The position numbers were made by a program, and so were the translations under genes. Below are positions 8,270-18,249 of a stretch of DNA of 64,000 nucleotides, in pieces. The notes below the pieces were generated by a model, which saw only the letters and a program-made list of their open reading frames with translations, did not search any database and was not told the DNA's origin. The DNA comes from JAFAXD01 sp963833605 (GTDB lineage Bacteria; Pseudomonadota; Alphaproteobacteria; Rhizobiales; Xanthobacteraceae): positions 248,001-312,000 of the forward strand of contig CAWHYZ010000003.1 in NCBI GenBank assembly GCA_963833605.1, written 5' to 3'. Position 1 is the first letter of the stretch. Every line of letters starts with the position of its first letter.

Positions 8270-8722
8270 ATGGCGACGCTGAAAATCAACGGTGAGCGCA
8301 GAGCTTACGAAGCTCCCGATGACACGCCGCTGCTGTGGGTGATCCGGGAAGAGCTCAAACTCACCGGCACCAAGTTCGGCTGCGGCGTCGGCCTCTGCGG
8401 CGCCTGCGTGGTGCATATCGACGGCAAGCGCGCGTTTTCGTGCCAAACGCAGGTGTCGAATGTTGCCGGCAAGGAAGTGACCACGATCGAGGGGCTTTCG
8501 CCGGATTCGTCGCATCCCGTGCAAAAGGCTTGGCTGGCCGAGCGCGTGCCGCAGTGCGGCTATTGTCAGTCCGGCCAGATCATGAGCGCGGCCGATCTGT
8601 TGAAGCGGAATCCGCACCCAACTCGCGCCGATATCGTCGCGCAGATGAGCGGGCATATCTGCCGCTGCGGCACCTATCCGCACATTCTGCGCGCCATCGA
8701 ACGCGCGGCGCGAGAGGGCTGA
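8270..8722 (+). CDS. Molybdenum hydroxylase 2Fe-2S subunit (isoquinoline 1-oxidoreductase alpha type)
   Basis: 150 residues carrying two [2Fe-2S] clusters: a plant-type ferredoxin site (GCGVGLCGACVVHIDGK plus a later Cys) and the C-terminal helical site (CGYCQSGQ and CRCGTY). This is the small subunit of xanthine dehydrogenase-family hydroxylases; the length fits the two-subunit IorAB type that lacks an FAD subunit. ATG 8270 has AGGGGA just upstream; an upstream in-frame ATG (8234) adds residues not found in the family. It would pass electrons from the Mo subunit encoded next to the cytochrome c encoded after it. Confidence 0.9.
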   Translation: MATLKINGERRAYEAPDDTPLLWVIREELKLTGTKFGCGVGLCGACVVHIDGKRAFSCQTQVSNVAGKEVTTIEGLSPDSSHPVQKAWLAERVPQCGYCQSGQIMSAADLLKRNPHPTRADIVAQMSGHICRCGTYPHILRAIERAAREG

Positions 8723-8725
8723 GCC

Positions 8726-10947
8726 ATGAACCAAATGGCTTGCTCGAAGACCGGGTTTTCGCGCCGTGGTTTCATGATCGGGATCGCGGGCCTGACATTC
8801 AGTGTCGCGACCGGACGCGCGCGATTTGGGCACGCTGCGACCGAGGCGTCTCACGTCTCCGGAACGCCGTTCAATCCATGGGTCAGTATCGCCCCCAGCG
8901 GCGACATATCGATCATGGCACCGGCTACGGAGATGGGGCAGGGATCGCTGACCTCGCTGCCGTTGATCCTCGCCGAGGAGCTGGACGCCGACTGGTCCAA
9001 GGTGGTGATTGTGCCGGCCCCGCCTGTCGACAAAATTTACGGCAATCCCCACTTGTGGGGCGTGATGCTCACGGCCCACAGCCTCGGCGTGGCCGGCTAC
9101 TTCACCGAGTTGCGCATCTTTGGCGCGCAGGTGCGCGCCGTGCTGCTCGATAACGTCGCCAAGCGGTGGAACGTGCCTCTGGCCGAGTTGAGCACGGAGC
9201 CGAGCATCGTCGTGCACGCCAAATCGGGCCAGCGTATCAGCTATGGTGAAATCGTCGCGTTCGCCGAAATCCCGGCGGTTGCCCCCGAGATCAAACCGGA
9301 AGCGTTGAAGAAAGCCAGCGACTTTAGGCTGATCGGCCACGACGTCATGCGCGTCGAACTGCCGACCAAGGTCAATGGCACCGCACAGTATGCCATCGAC
9401 GTCCAAGTGCCCGGGATGATTTACGGGGCGATTTTGCGGACCCCGGTCTATGGCGGCGCGCCCGACAAGGTCGACGACGCCGCGGCCAGAGCGGTTGCCG
9501 GAGTTATCGATGTCGTGCGCCTACCCTATAGCGTCGGCGTCCTCGCAAAAACTCCGTGGGCTGCGTTTAACGCCAAGTCCGCGCTTGCATCCGGCGTAAC
9601 GTGGCAGCGCAGCGGAAAGGCTTGGGGATTCGACAGCGACAAAGGCCTGGACGCGTTCGCTGCCGATGCCCGCGATCTCAACAGGCCGACGACTGTTGAG
9701 TGGTACAAGCAGGGTGATGCGGAAGCAGCGCTGGTGAAGGCGGCGACGAGGATCGAAGCGCGGAATATCGCTGTCACTACGCCTACCATGCGCAGATGGA
9801 GCCGTTGAACGCCGTCGCATCGGTGTCAGTCAGCGGCGATGCCGCCGAGGTTTGGTGCGGTACGCAATATCCGACGGCGGCTCAGGCTGCGGCGGCGAGG
9901 GCGCTCGATATCCCGGCTGAGAGGATAAAGCTCAACTATACGCTGCTCGGCGGCGGATTTGGGCGGCGCGGCGATTACGCTGAGGAATTTGTCGTCGATG
10001 CCGTGCTGCTATCGAAGAGCGCGCGACAGCCTGTGAAAGTGATGTGGACGCGCGAAGACGACGTCCATAACGGCCATTTCCGGCCGATTACGGCACATTA
10101 TCTACGCGCCGGCCTCGACGCGTCCGGCAAGTTAATCGCCTATCATCAACGTGTGGTGGGCGACCGCGTATTGCCGTTTGAAGATCCGGGGTTCTTTCGC
10201 GCCAACAATGATCGGGACTATCAACTGATGGGTGGGGTCGAGTTGACGTGCTACGATATTCCCAACCAGTACGGCGGCCAGATTCCGCGCGATACCGGAG
10301 TTCGGACTGGTCCGCTGCGCGGCATCGGCGACATCGCAAACAAGTTTGTGGCAGAGGCATTTCTCGACGAGGTGGCGCTCCGTCGGAATGTCGATCCCAT
10401 GCAGTTCCGGTTGGAGTTGTTGAAGATTACGCCGCGCGGACACAAAGTATTGGAGCGCGTCGCGGAAATGGCCGACTGGAGCCGCAAACGCGACGGCACG
10501 GCCTTGGGCTGCGCCTTCATCGTCTACAACGACACGCTGATCAGCGGCGTCGCGGAGGTTTCGGTCAACCGCGCCACCGGCCAGATCAAAGTGCACAATT
10601 TCTGGTGTGTCGTGGATTGCGGAATTCCGGTGCAACCCGACAACGTCGTCGCGCAATTCGAGGGCGGCATCGTCTATGGCCTCGGTTTGGCTTTGACCGA
10701 GGAAATCAGCATCCGGGACGGTGCCGTCCAACAGAACAATTTCTATGATTACCGAGTCATGCGCATGAACGATGTTCCGGATATTCATGTCGAACTCATC
10801 CCCACCGACAATCAACCGACCGGCGTGGGCCAGATGTCGGTGCCGATCGTCACCCCAGCCGTGAACAATGCCGTGGCGCGACTCACCGGCGTGCGGCTGC
10901 GGGAAGCGCCGATGACTCCAGGACGGGTAAAGAGGGCACTCAGCTAG
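8726..10947 (+). pseudogene. Molybdopterin-binding hydroxylase large subunit (IorB-like), frameshifted
   Basis: Two consecutive frames, 8726-9808 and 9796-10947, encode one protein of about 740 residues, the usual IorB length. The N-terminus has a Tat motif (SRRGFM, residues 12-17) and a hydrophobic stretch, so the enzyme would be exported. The frame breaks near 9759-9763 in GAAGCGCGGAAT: removing two bases (or adding one) restores IEAEYRCHYAYHAQMEPLNA, a very typical family sequence. The Moco-binding GGGFGRRGDY and PVKVMWTREDD motifs follow in the second frame. Either the gene has recently been inactivated or the base call is wrong. It lies four bases after the 2Fe-2S subunit gene. Confidence 0.85.
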
Positions 10948-11010
10948 TTTCTCACGAGTTCTCGTGGCTCTTGCACACAAGATTTCATCCGCTCTTCGAG
11001 AGGCGCGCGC

Positions 11011-12286
11011 ATGACGATCCTGAGAGCCATTTCCATCGTCGCCGGCATTATCGTTATCGGCATTGTCGCGAGCGCACTGTATGTCGTCTACGACGGTTCG
11101 ATGCATGCTGGAGACAAGGGCGCACCGGCGGGACCGATAACCGCGACGCTCATCGCGCGCGGTGAATATCTCACCCGCGCCGCCGATTGCGCGGCCTGCC
11201 ACAGCACCCCGAACGGCAAGCCATTCGCGGGCGGCCTCCCGTTCAAGCTGCCTTTCGGCACGATCTATTCGACCAACATCACACCAGATCGCGAGACCGG
11301 CATTGGCAGTTGGAGCGACGACGATTTTGTGCGCGCCCTGCACCGCGGCATTGCGCCGGGCGGGCGCTACCTCTATCCGGCCTTTCCATACACCTCGTTC
11401 ACAGCCATGAGCCGCGACGACGCGTTGTCAATCAAGGCCTATCTGTTCAGTCTGCCGCCGCAGCATGTAGCGAATAAGGAGAACAATCTCAGCTTCCCGT
11501 TCAACCAGCGCTGGGGCATGGCGTTCTGGAATTCTACTGTTCCTGAGCGACCGGCGCTTTGCACCCGATCCCGCACGATCCGCCGCGGTCAATCGCGGCG
11601 CTTATCTGGCCACCGCGCTCGGCCATTGTGGCCAATGTCACACGCCGCGCAATCTGGCCTACGGGCTGGAACGCGGCCGCGCGTTCGCCGGCGAGGTTCT
11701 GCAAGGCTGGCTCGCCTATAACATCACAGCCGACAAACGCTTTGGCGTCGGCGATTGGTCCGATGCGCAACTGGCCAGCTATCTCTCCTCCGCCCACGCG
11801 CAAGGTCGCGGTTCCGCCGCCGGACCGATGGCCGAAGCGGTGGAGAACAGCCTGCAATATCTGACGCCGGAGGACATCAACGCTCTTGTCGCTTATCTTC
11901 GCACAGTTGCGGCGCAAACTGGTGATTACGAGGTCGACGCCGTGCCTGCCCCGGGTGCGAAGGAGCCGCAGAACGAACTCGGCCGTTACGTTTTCGAAGG
12001 CGTTTGCGCAAACTGCCATCAATACAACGGCGACGGCCGGCAGACGGTCTATGCCTCGCTGGCCGGCAGCCGATCGGTGGCCGATCCCGACGGCCATAAC
12101 ATAACTGAGATCATGCTGAACGGCGCGAAGTACCGCATCAAAGACCAAAACATTTATATGCCGCCATTCGGCCCAGCCTATTCGGATGCCGAGCTTGCTG
12201 CGGTCGCCAATTACGTGATCGGGCACTTTGGCGGCAAGACGGGCCGCGTCAAGCCCGAAGATATCGCCAAGCGGAGACCGAAATGA
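11011..12286 (+). pseudogene. Tri-haem membrane-anchored cytochrome c, frameshifted
   Basis: About 425 residues with an N-terminal membrane anchor (residues 5-25) and three haem c sites: CAACH near residue 61, CGQCH near residue 210 and CANCH near residue 330. This is the pattern of cytochrome subunits of membrane-bound alcohol/aldehyde dehydrogenases and of exported IorB-type Mo hydroxylases, where it takes electrons to the respiratory chain. A +1 shift at about 11532-11534 (AATTCTACTG) separates the first domain from the other two; deleting one T restores the reading. It follows the Mo subunit by 63 bases, with GAGAGG before its ATG. Confidence 0.85.
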
Positions 12287-12390
12287 CGAAAGAGCGAGAC
12301 GTGTTCTAAATCTTACGCTTGGCCCAACCACCCAGGGATTCGCGCAACCCAAAAGTGCCCAGCGAATCCCGTCAACACGTGAGCAATGCG

Positions 12391-13383
12391 ATGAAGATCT
12401 GCGTCTTCGGTGCCGGCGCTATCGGTGGCTATCTCGCGGTCGAACTATCGCTTGCGGGACATGATGTTTGCGTGATCGCCCGCGGTGAGCACCTTTCCGC
12501 AATAGCTTCGAAAGGTCTCACCCTACGGATGGCTGGAATTGAGAAAACGGCGATGGTCCGTGCCAGTGACGATCCTTCTCGGTTCGGTGCTCAGGATTAC
12601 GTGTTCTGTACCCTCAAATCGCACCAGGCGTACACTGCGGCACCGTTCATGCGACCGCTTTTAGGACCCGATACGGCGGTCGTCGCCGCGGTGAATGGCA
12701 TTCCATGGTGGTATTTCTACAAGGAAGGCAGCTCCTTCGAAGGAACGCACCTAAGGTCCGTGGATCCCAAGGGGCTTCAATGGGAGACGATCGGACCAGA
12801 GAGGGCGATCGGTTGTGTCATCGATCCTGCTTGTGAGGTCGTCGATCCGGGCGTGATAGAACATCGCGAGTTCAATCGGTTCATTTTGGGTGAGCCCGAT
12901 CGAACGAGATCGAAGCGGGTAGAGGCTCTCAGCGAGATCATGCGCGCCGCAAATTTCGATGCGCCTATTCGAAGCGATATTCGCTACAACGTTTGGCTCA
13001 AGTTGTGGGGCAATGTCTGCTTCAATCCCATTAGCGCTCTCACGCTCGCGACACTCGATCGCATCACCCACGAGGCGAGCTTGCGCGCTCTGTGCGTCAA
13101 CTGCATGCAGGAAACGAAGGCGGTAAGCGATGCTTTCGGTGTTCGGATAGATGAGGCGATGATCGATCGGCGATTAACGGTCGCGGGACGGGCCGTGGGC
13201 CACAAGATGTCGATGCTTCAGGATTTCGAGCGCCACCGTACGGTGGAGATCGGAGCCCTAGTCGGAGCTGTCCAGGAACTTGCGAGATTGAAAGACATCG
13301 CCACACCGACAATAGACGTGTTGCTCGCTCTGGTGGAAGAAAGAGCCACGCGTGAAGGTCTTTATGTAAGGCTAATGGCTTGA
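12391..13383 (+). CDS. Ketopantoate reductase-family (PanE/ApbA) oxidoreductase
   Basis: 330 residues. The N-terminal NADP-binding fold is plain (MKICVFGAGAIGGYLAVELS), and a catalytic-type lysine/asparagine helical domain follows (RYNVWLKLWGNVCFNPISALT). The family reduces 2-ketopantoate or related 2-oxo acids to hydroxy acids; many members in catabolic clusters are not pantoate enzymes, so I give no symbol. ATG 12391 begins the fold exactly; the open frame reaches further upstream to a TTG at 12319 but adds nothing recognisable. It stands alone between the cytochrome gene and the convergent Lrp gene. Confidence 0.85.
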   Translation: MKICVFGAGAIGGYLAVELSLAGHDVCVIARGEHLSAIASKGLTLRMAGIEKTAMVRASDDPSRFGAQDYVFCTLKSHQAYTAAPFMRPLLGPDTAVVAAVNGIPWWYFYKEGSSFEGTHLRSVDPKGLQWETIGPERAIGCVIDPACEVVDPGVIEHREFNRFILGEPDRTRSKRVEALSEIMRAANFDAPIRSDIRYNVWLKLWGNVCFNPISALTLATLDRITHEASLRALCVNCMQETKAVSDAFGVRIDEAMIDRRLTVAGRAVGHKMSMLQDFERHRTVEIGALVGAVQELARLKDIATPTIDVLLALVEERATREGLYVRLMA

Positions 13384-13429
13384 AGAACGGCGAGGCTTCG
13401 CTGCGTCCGCGGGTCACGGATTGTGAAGC

Positions 13430-13909
13430 CTAGCTCGTGCGCTTGAGAGGGAGCTGCGCCGTATCCTTGAGACGGTCAAGGACCACGGAAGAACGGACAT
13501 GGGCCACCGTGTCGTGGACCAGGAGGCGCTCATTGACGGTGGCCGCCAGGCTTTTCAGGTCGGGCAGCACCATCTTGAGCAAATAGTCGGTCTCGCCGGT
13601 GAGCGAATAGGCTTCCTGGATTTCGTCGCTGCGCGCGACGAGGTCGCGGAACCGCCTCGAATTGTCCGGGGAGTGCGTCGTCAAGGTGACGTGAACAAAC
13701 ACCAGGACCCCCAACCCGAGCGCGTCGGCGGAGAGCTCCGCATGGTAGCCGCGAATGATGCCGCTCTCCTCGAGCCGCGTTCGGCGCCGCGAGCACTGCG
13801 AGGCCGACAGTCCGACCCGCTCGGCCAGCTCCTGATTGGTCAGCCGGCCGTCTTCCTGCAAAGCACCAAGCAGGCGGAAATCGAAGTCATCGAGGTCGAT
13901 CGTGTGCAT
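13430..13909 (-). CDS. Lrp/AsnC-family transcriptional regulator
   Basis: 159 residues. Residues about 5-60 form the AsnC-type winged helix (LDDFDFRLLGALQEDGRLTN, then ELAERVGLSASQCSRRRTRLEESGIIRGY), followed by the RAM effector-binding domain (VFVHVTL, TGETDYLLKMV). It is divergent from the HPPD gene with 110 bases between the starts, so control of tyrosine/phenylalanine breakdown by an amino acid or keto-acid ligand is likely. A broken relative lies at 7736-7960. Confidence 0.93.
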   Translation of the reverse strand: MHTIDLDDFDFRLLGALQEDGRLTNQELAERVGLSASQCSRRRTRLEESGIIRGYHAELSADALGLGVLVFVHVTLTTHSPDNSRRFRDLVARSDEIQEAYSLTGETDYLLKMVLPDLKSLAATVNERLLVHDTVAHVRSSVVLDRLKDTAQLPLKRTS

Positions 13910-14019
13910 GGCTGGGCCGCAATATACACGATCCGTGCATGGCGCCCCTCACGGCGCGTGGTTTTGCAAGCCCATTGCGTCGCCTTTGCGCGATTCTGTC
14001 GCAAAGAGGAGGAACAACC

Positions 14020-15138
14020 ATGGGACCGTTTCCGTTCGACGCGCCGCCGGCCCGCATCACCGGCGACAATCCGATGGGTACCGACGGATTTGAGTTCGTC
14101 GAGTTTGCCCATCCGCAGCCGCGTGCGTTGCATGACCTCTTTGTCCGCATGGGATTTGCGCCGGTGGCGCGCCACCGCAGCCGCAATATCACGCTCTATC
14201 GTCAGGGTGGCGTGAACTATCTGGTGAACGAAGCGCCGGACAGCCACGCCATGCGGTTCGTGACCGAGCACGGGCCGTGCGCGCCCTCGATGGCGTTCCG
14301 GATGGTGGACGCCGAACACGCTTACCGGCGCGCGCTGGGGCTCGGTGCGCAAGCCGCCGATCCGGCCGCGGGCACCAAGACGCTTCCGGTTCCGGCGCTC
14401 AAGGGTATCGGCGGCAGCCTGATCTATCTGATCGATCGCTATGGCGCGAAGGGCTCGCCCTACGCGGCCGAGTTCGAGTGGCTCGGCACGCCCGATCCGA
14501 CGCCCGAGGGCAATGGCCTGTTCTACATCGACCACCTGACCCACAACGTTCATCGCGGCCGCATGCATGTGTGGGCCGACTTCTATCAGCGCTTGTTCAA
14601 TTTCCGGCAGATCCGCTACTTCGACATCGAGGGCAAGCTCACCGGCCTGTTCTCCAAGGCACTCACCAGCCCCGACGGCAAGATCCGTATTCCGATCAAC
14701 GAATCGGCGGACGACAAAAGCCAGATCGAGGAATATCTGCACCAGTATCATGGCGAGGGCATCCAGCACATCGCCTGCGGCTGCCGCGACATCTACGCGA
14801 GCGTCGAGCGGCTGCGCCGCAAGGGCCTGGCCTTCATGCCGGCGCCGCCCGCGACCTACTACGAGCGGGTCGAAGGCCGCTTGCCGGGCCATGGCGAGCC
14901 GCTCGCGCGCCTGCGCGAGCTCGGCATTCTGATCGACGGCGAAGGCGTGGTAGCGGGCGGCGAGACTAAGATCCTGCTGCAGCTGTTCTCCGCCAACGCC
15001 ATCGGCCCAATCTTCTTCGAGTTCATCCAGCGCAAGGGCGATGACGGCTTCGGCGAAGGCAACTTCAAGGCGCTGTTCGAATCGATCGAGGAGGATCAGA
15101 TCCGGCGCGGCGTGCTGAAGGTCGACGCCGCCGCGTAA
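14020..15138 (+). CDS. hpd: 4-hydroxyphenylpyruvate dioxygenase
   Basis: 372 residues, the usual size. The enzyme turns 4-hydroxyphenylpyruvate into homogentisate with Fe(II) and O2 in tyrosine degradation. The two-domain VOC fold carries the iron ligands at His about 172 (IDHLTHNVH), His about 250 (GIQHIACG) and Glu about 335 (FFEFIQRKGDDGFGEGNF, the C-terminal signature). ATG 14020 has GAGGAGGA eight bases upstream. A divergent Lrp regulator is next to it; no homogentisate dioxygenase is adjacent. Confidence 0.95.
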   Translation: MGPFPFDAPPARITGDNPMGTDGFEFVEFAHPQPRALHDLFVRMGFAPVARHRSRNITLYRQGGVNYLVNEAPDSHAMRFVTEHGPCAPSMAFRMVDAEHAYRRALGLGAQAADPAAGTKTLPVPALKGIGGSLIYLIDRYGAKGSPYAAEFEWLGTPDPTPEGNGLFYIDHLTHNVHRGRMHVWADFYQRLFNFRQIRYFDIEGKLTGLFSKALTSPDGKIRIPINESADDKSQIEEYLHQYHGEGIQHIACGCRDIYASVERLRRKGLAFMPAPPATYYERVEGRLPGHGEPLARLRELGILIDGEGVVAGGETKILLQLFSANAIGPIFFEFIQRKGDDGFGEGNFKALFESIEEDQIRRGVLKVDAAA

Positions 15139-15147
15139 GCATCACTG

Positions 15148-15221
15148 GTAGCCCGGATGGAGCGTAAGCGAAATCCGGGGACGCGCCGAATCCTGGATTG
15201 CGCTTCGCTCATCCAGGCTAC
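15148..15221. repeat. REP-like palindrome
   Basis: GTAGCCCGGATGGAGCG at the left and CGCTCATCCAGGCTAC at the right are near reverse complements with a second internal pairing (AATCCGGG/CCTGGATT). It lies between the convergent hpd and glutathione peroxidase genes and may end both transcripts. A relative is at 19371-19445. Confidence 0.7.
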
Positions 15222-15240
15222 GGAGATCGCGCAGAGGCGT

Positions 15241-15807
<567 letters not shown>

Positions 15808-15845
15808 GGCGCGCGTTTTACGCCTGTGGCCGCCGGTCGTCTACC

Positions 15846-16926
15846 TCAGGCGGCGCGCTTCTTGTGTCCGCCCTCGAAGGCGGGGGCCACATCGCGCATG
15901 AACCGGTCCATCTCCTCTTTGACCTGGGCATGCGGCTTGAGCCCGACGTTGAAGTAGAGGATCACCTCCGAAAAGCCTGCGGCTTCCACCTTCTTCAACG
16001 TCTCGGTGATGCCGGCGGACGTACCGATCAGCACGGAATTCTCCGTCAGGTCCTCGGGTCGCACTTTGGTCAGCCGGTCGACCATGTCGACGAAGTAGCG
16101 GTAACTCGGCGGCGCGGTCTTGGGATCGCCCGGCAGCGCAGGGATCACGCACTCCTTGTAGTAGCGGATCTGGCGCGCGCGCTGCGCCGCTTCCTGTTCC
16201 TTGGTGTCGGCGAAGTGGGTGAAGTAGCTGCACATCAGCCGGCCCGCCGGCTTGCCATGCTTGGCGCAGGTTTCGTGATAGAGATCGGCAACCTGCTTGA
16301 GCCCGCCGAAACTCATGGCGGCGGCGAACGGCGCGACAATCAGGCCGCAGCCGAGGCGGGCGGCGAGCTCGATCGACAGTTTGGAGAACGACGCGACGTA
16401 GGTGGGGACCGGCTTTTGCACCGGCTTGGGGGTGATGCGAACATTCTTGAAGTTGTAGTGCTTGCCCTCGTGCGAGATGCGATCGTCGCCCTCTGCTTCC
16501 CACAAGCGGCGCACGACCTCGAGACCCTCTTCGAAAATACCCTGATTGTCATTGAAATCCACGCCGAACGGCGCGTACTCACCCCGGTCGTAGCCGCGGC
16601 CGGCGGCAAAATCGACGCGCCCGTTGCTGAGCAGATCAAGACGTCGCCCACTGTTCGGCGACGCGGATCGGATGATGCAGCGGCAGCACCGTGACCGCCG
16701 GCGCCAGCCGGATGCGGCTCGTGCGCGCCGCGATATAGGAGAGGACCAAATCCGGGCAGGACAGGACCCCGAGCGAGTTGAAGTGGTGCTCGCCGATCCA
16801 GGCCGAGTGCATGCCCAGCCGTTCGGCGTAGAGCGCCTCGTCGGTGATGTTCTGGACGAACGTGTTGGCCGAGCGCAGGTTGTTTTCGTAGCGATTGTCG
16901 CTGAGCGTGAAATAGCCGAACTCCAT
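15846..16926 (-). pseudogene. LLM-class flavin-dependent monooxygenase, frameshifted
   Basis: About 359 residues of the bacterial luciferase-like family (F420/FMN-dependent monooxygenases): MEFGYFTLSDNRYEN at the start, IGEHHFNSLG, TSRIRLAPAVTVLPLHHPIRVAEQWA, then LDLLSNGRVDFAAGRGYD. The frame breaks near 16638-16642, where removing one base joins AEQWAT to LDLLSNGR. The ATG at 16926 is chosen because the family starts here. It is divergent from a MarR-family regulator with an operator-like palindrome between them. A more distant family member is at 63269-64000. Confidence 0.85.
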
Positions 16927-16979
16927 CGTGTCCTCCCTGTGGGTGCGACGAAGCATTCTTTCGATGTGGACGACACCTT

Positions 16980-17010
16980 AATTGCAAAAACAACTGTTGT
17001 AAATGCAATT
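16980..17010. promoter_or_regulatory. Operator-like palindrome between LLM monooxygenase and MarR genes
   Basis: A 31-base palindrome centred on 16995. Outer arms AATTGCA/TGCAATT (16980-16986, 17004-17010) and inner arms ACAAC/GTTGT (16990-17000) are exactly concentric, with 12 of 15 base pairs matching. It is AT-rich in a GC-rich region, lies in a divergent promoter gap and has the size of a MarR dimer site. Its function is inferred. Confidence 0.7.
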
Positions 17011-17053
17011 TTTTTACCTTAGATCTGTCGGCTGCAATCATCCGAATCCGCCC

Positions 17054-17581
17054 ATGGCCGACCATCCGCCTCGCTTTGACCTCGATGATTATCTGCCCTA
17101 CCTGATCAACCGGGTCGGCTCGATCATGGCGCTGCGCTTCGGCGAGGATGTGCTGGCGCGCGTCGGCCTGAGCATCGCGATGTGGCGGGTGCTGGCCGCG
17201 CTGTCGAGTCACGGCGCGCAGCGACACACCGACCTCGCTGGCCTCACCAGCATCGAAGTGTCGACCCTGTCGCGGATTGTGACCAGGCTGGTGCGCACCG
17301 GCCTCGTCGTTCGAACGCCATCGAAGACAAGCGGTCGCGAGATTGCGGTGGGGCTGAGTGAGCGCGGCCGCAGCCTGGTCGAGCGGCTGATCCCGCTCGG
17401 CCTGCGCTATCAGGAGATCGCCAGCGCCGGCCTGTCGGCCAAGGAGCGCGCAGTGCTGCGGCGCGCGCTGCGCCACATGTATCAGAACCTGGTCGCGGCC
17501 GAGGCGATCGTTGTTGCGGATGAGGTCCGCAAGTCCAGCGGTGTCAGCGCGGACGCGCTTTTGGGTTCGCCAGACCGTTGA
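17054..17581 (+). CDS. MarR-family transcriptional regulator
   Basis: 175 residues with the winged helix of MarR proteins (AMWRVLAALSSHGAQRHTDL, then STLSRIVTRLVRTGLVVRT and the wing SGREIAVGLSERG). ATG 17054 is preferred; an in-frame ATG at 17003 would lie inside the palindrome at 16980-17010. It is divergent from the LLM monooxygenase gene and probably controls it and itself. Its 3' end overlaps the convergent TetR gene by 38 bases. Confidence 0.9.
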   Translation: MADHPPRFDLDDYLPYLINRVGSIMALRFGEDVLARVGLSIAMWRVLAALSSHGAQRHTDLAGLTSIEVSTLSRIVTRLVRTGLVVRTPSKTSGREIAVGLSERGRSLVERLIPLGLRYQEIASAGLSAKERAVLRRALRHMYQNLVAAEAIVVADEVRKSSGVSADALLGSPDR

Positions 17582-18197
17582 TCGTCAGCCGCACGAACGC
17601 GCCGGCAATGCGCTCGAGCGACGCATCCTCCTTGCCGTACCAGGACGATGCCGCGTTGAGCATGCCCAGCACGGCGAGCGTCGCCAGCCGCGGGTCGGTG
17701 CCGGCGGCGAACTCACCGCAACGGATGCCGTCCTTGATCACGGCTTCGATCACCCGCTCGACCCCACGCGACCATTTGGCGATCCGGTGCCGGCTCGCGC
17801 GCGGCAGATACTGCCGCTCGTTGAGAAACACCCGAACATAGTCGGCCCGATCGAGCAGCGGGGTGAGGTGCGCGCGGATCAGCCCAGCGAGCTTTTCGCT
17901 CGCGCTGCCGGCGCCAGCCGCGATCGCGCGCGCGCGCTCGTAGAAATCTTCCACCCCTTGCATGCATACGATCTCGAGCGCCACCTCCTTTGACGGAAAG
18001 TAGTAGTAGAGGCTTGCCTGCCGGATACCGAGCAGGTCGGCGATCTGCTGAGTGGTCGCGCCGTGGTAGCCGTGTTGCGCGAACACGCGCGCAGCGGCGT
18101 CGTTGATCTCACCCGAGCGTCGCCGTGCACCGGTGCGCTTGCGCGCAGGCGCGGTGCCGCGGCGTTTGCTTCGCGTTGACAGGGCCTGGACCGCCAT
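17544..18197 (-). CDS. TetR-family transcriptional regulator
   Basis: 217 residues. A basic N-terminus is followed by the TetR helix-turn-helix (INDAAARVFAQHGYHGATTQ, then QIADLLGIRQASLYYYFPSKEVAL) and a helical C-terminal ligand domain. The start codon touches a perfect 16-base palindrome (18197-18212), and the gene is divergent from a MetE-like methyltransferase gene 53 bases away, which is the likely target besides autoregulation. Confidence 0.92.
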   Translation of the reverse strand: MAVQALSTRSKRRGTAPARKRTGARRRSGEINDAAARVFAQHGYHGATTQQIADLLGIRQASLYYYFPSKEVALEIVCMQGVEDFYERARAIAAGAGSASEKLAGLIRAHLTPLLDRADYVRVFLNERQYLPRASRHRIAKWSRGVERVIEAVIKDGIRCGEFAAGTDPRLATLAVLGMLNAASSWYGKEDASLERIAGAFVRLTINGLANPKARPR

Positions 18198-18212
18198 CTA
18201 TAGGCCTATAGA
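18197..18212. promoter_or_regulatory. Perfect 16-base palindrome, candidate TetR operator
   Basis: TCTATAGGCCTATAGA is a perfect palindrome that begins at the last base of the TetR start codon and lies 38 bases ahead of the divergent MetE-like start. A bound dimer would cover the promoter of the regulator. The assignment rests on position and symmetry. Confidence 0.7.
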
Positions 18213-18249
18213 ATTTTTCGCCTTGTCATGGAAGAATCGCGAGAGGTTT

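Noticed and set aside
16340..17476. 378-codon minus-strand frame spanning the LLM gene and MarR
   Set aside because: It runs antisense through MarR and only borrows part of the LLM reading; no coherent domain.
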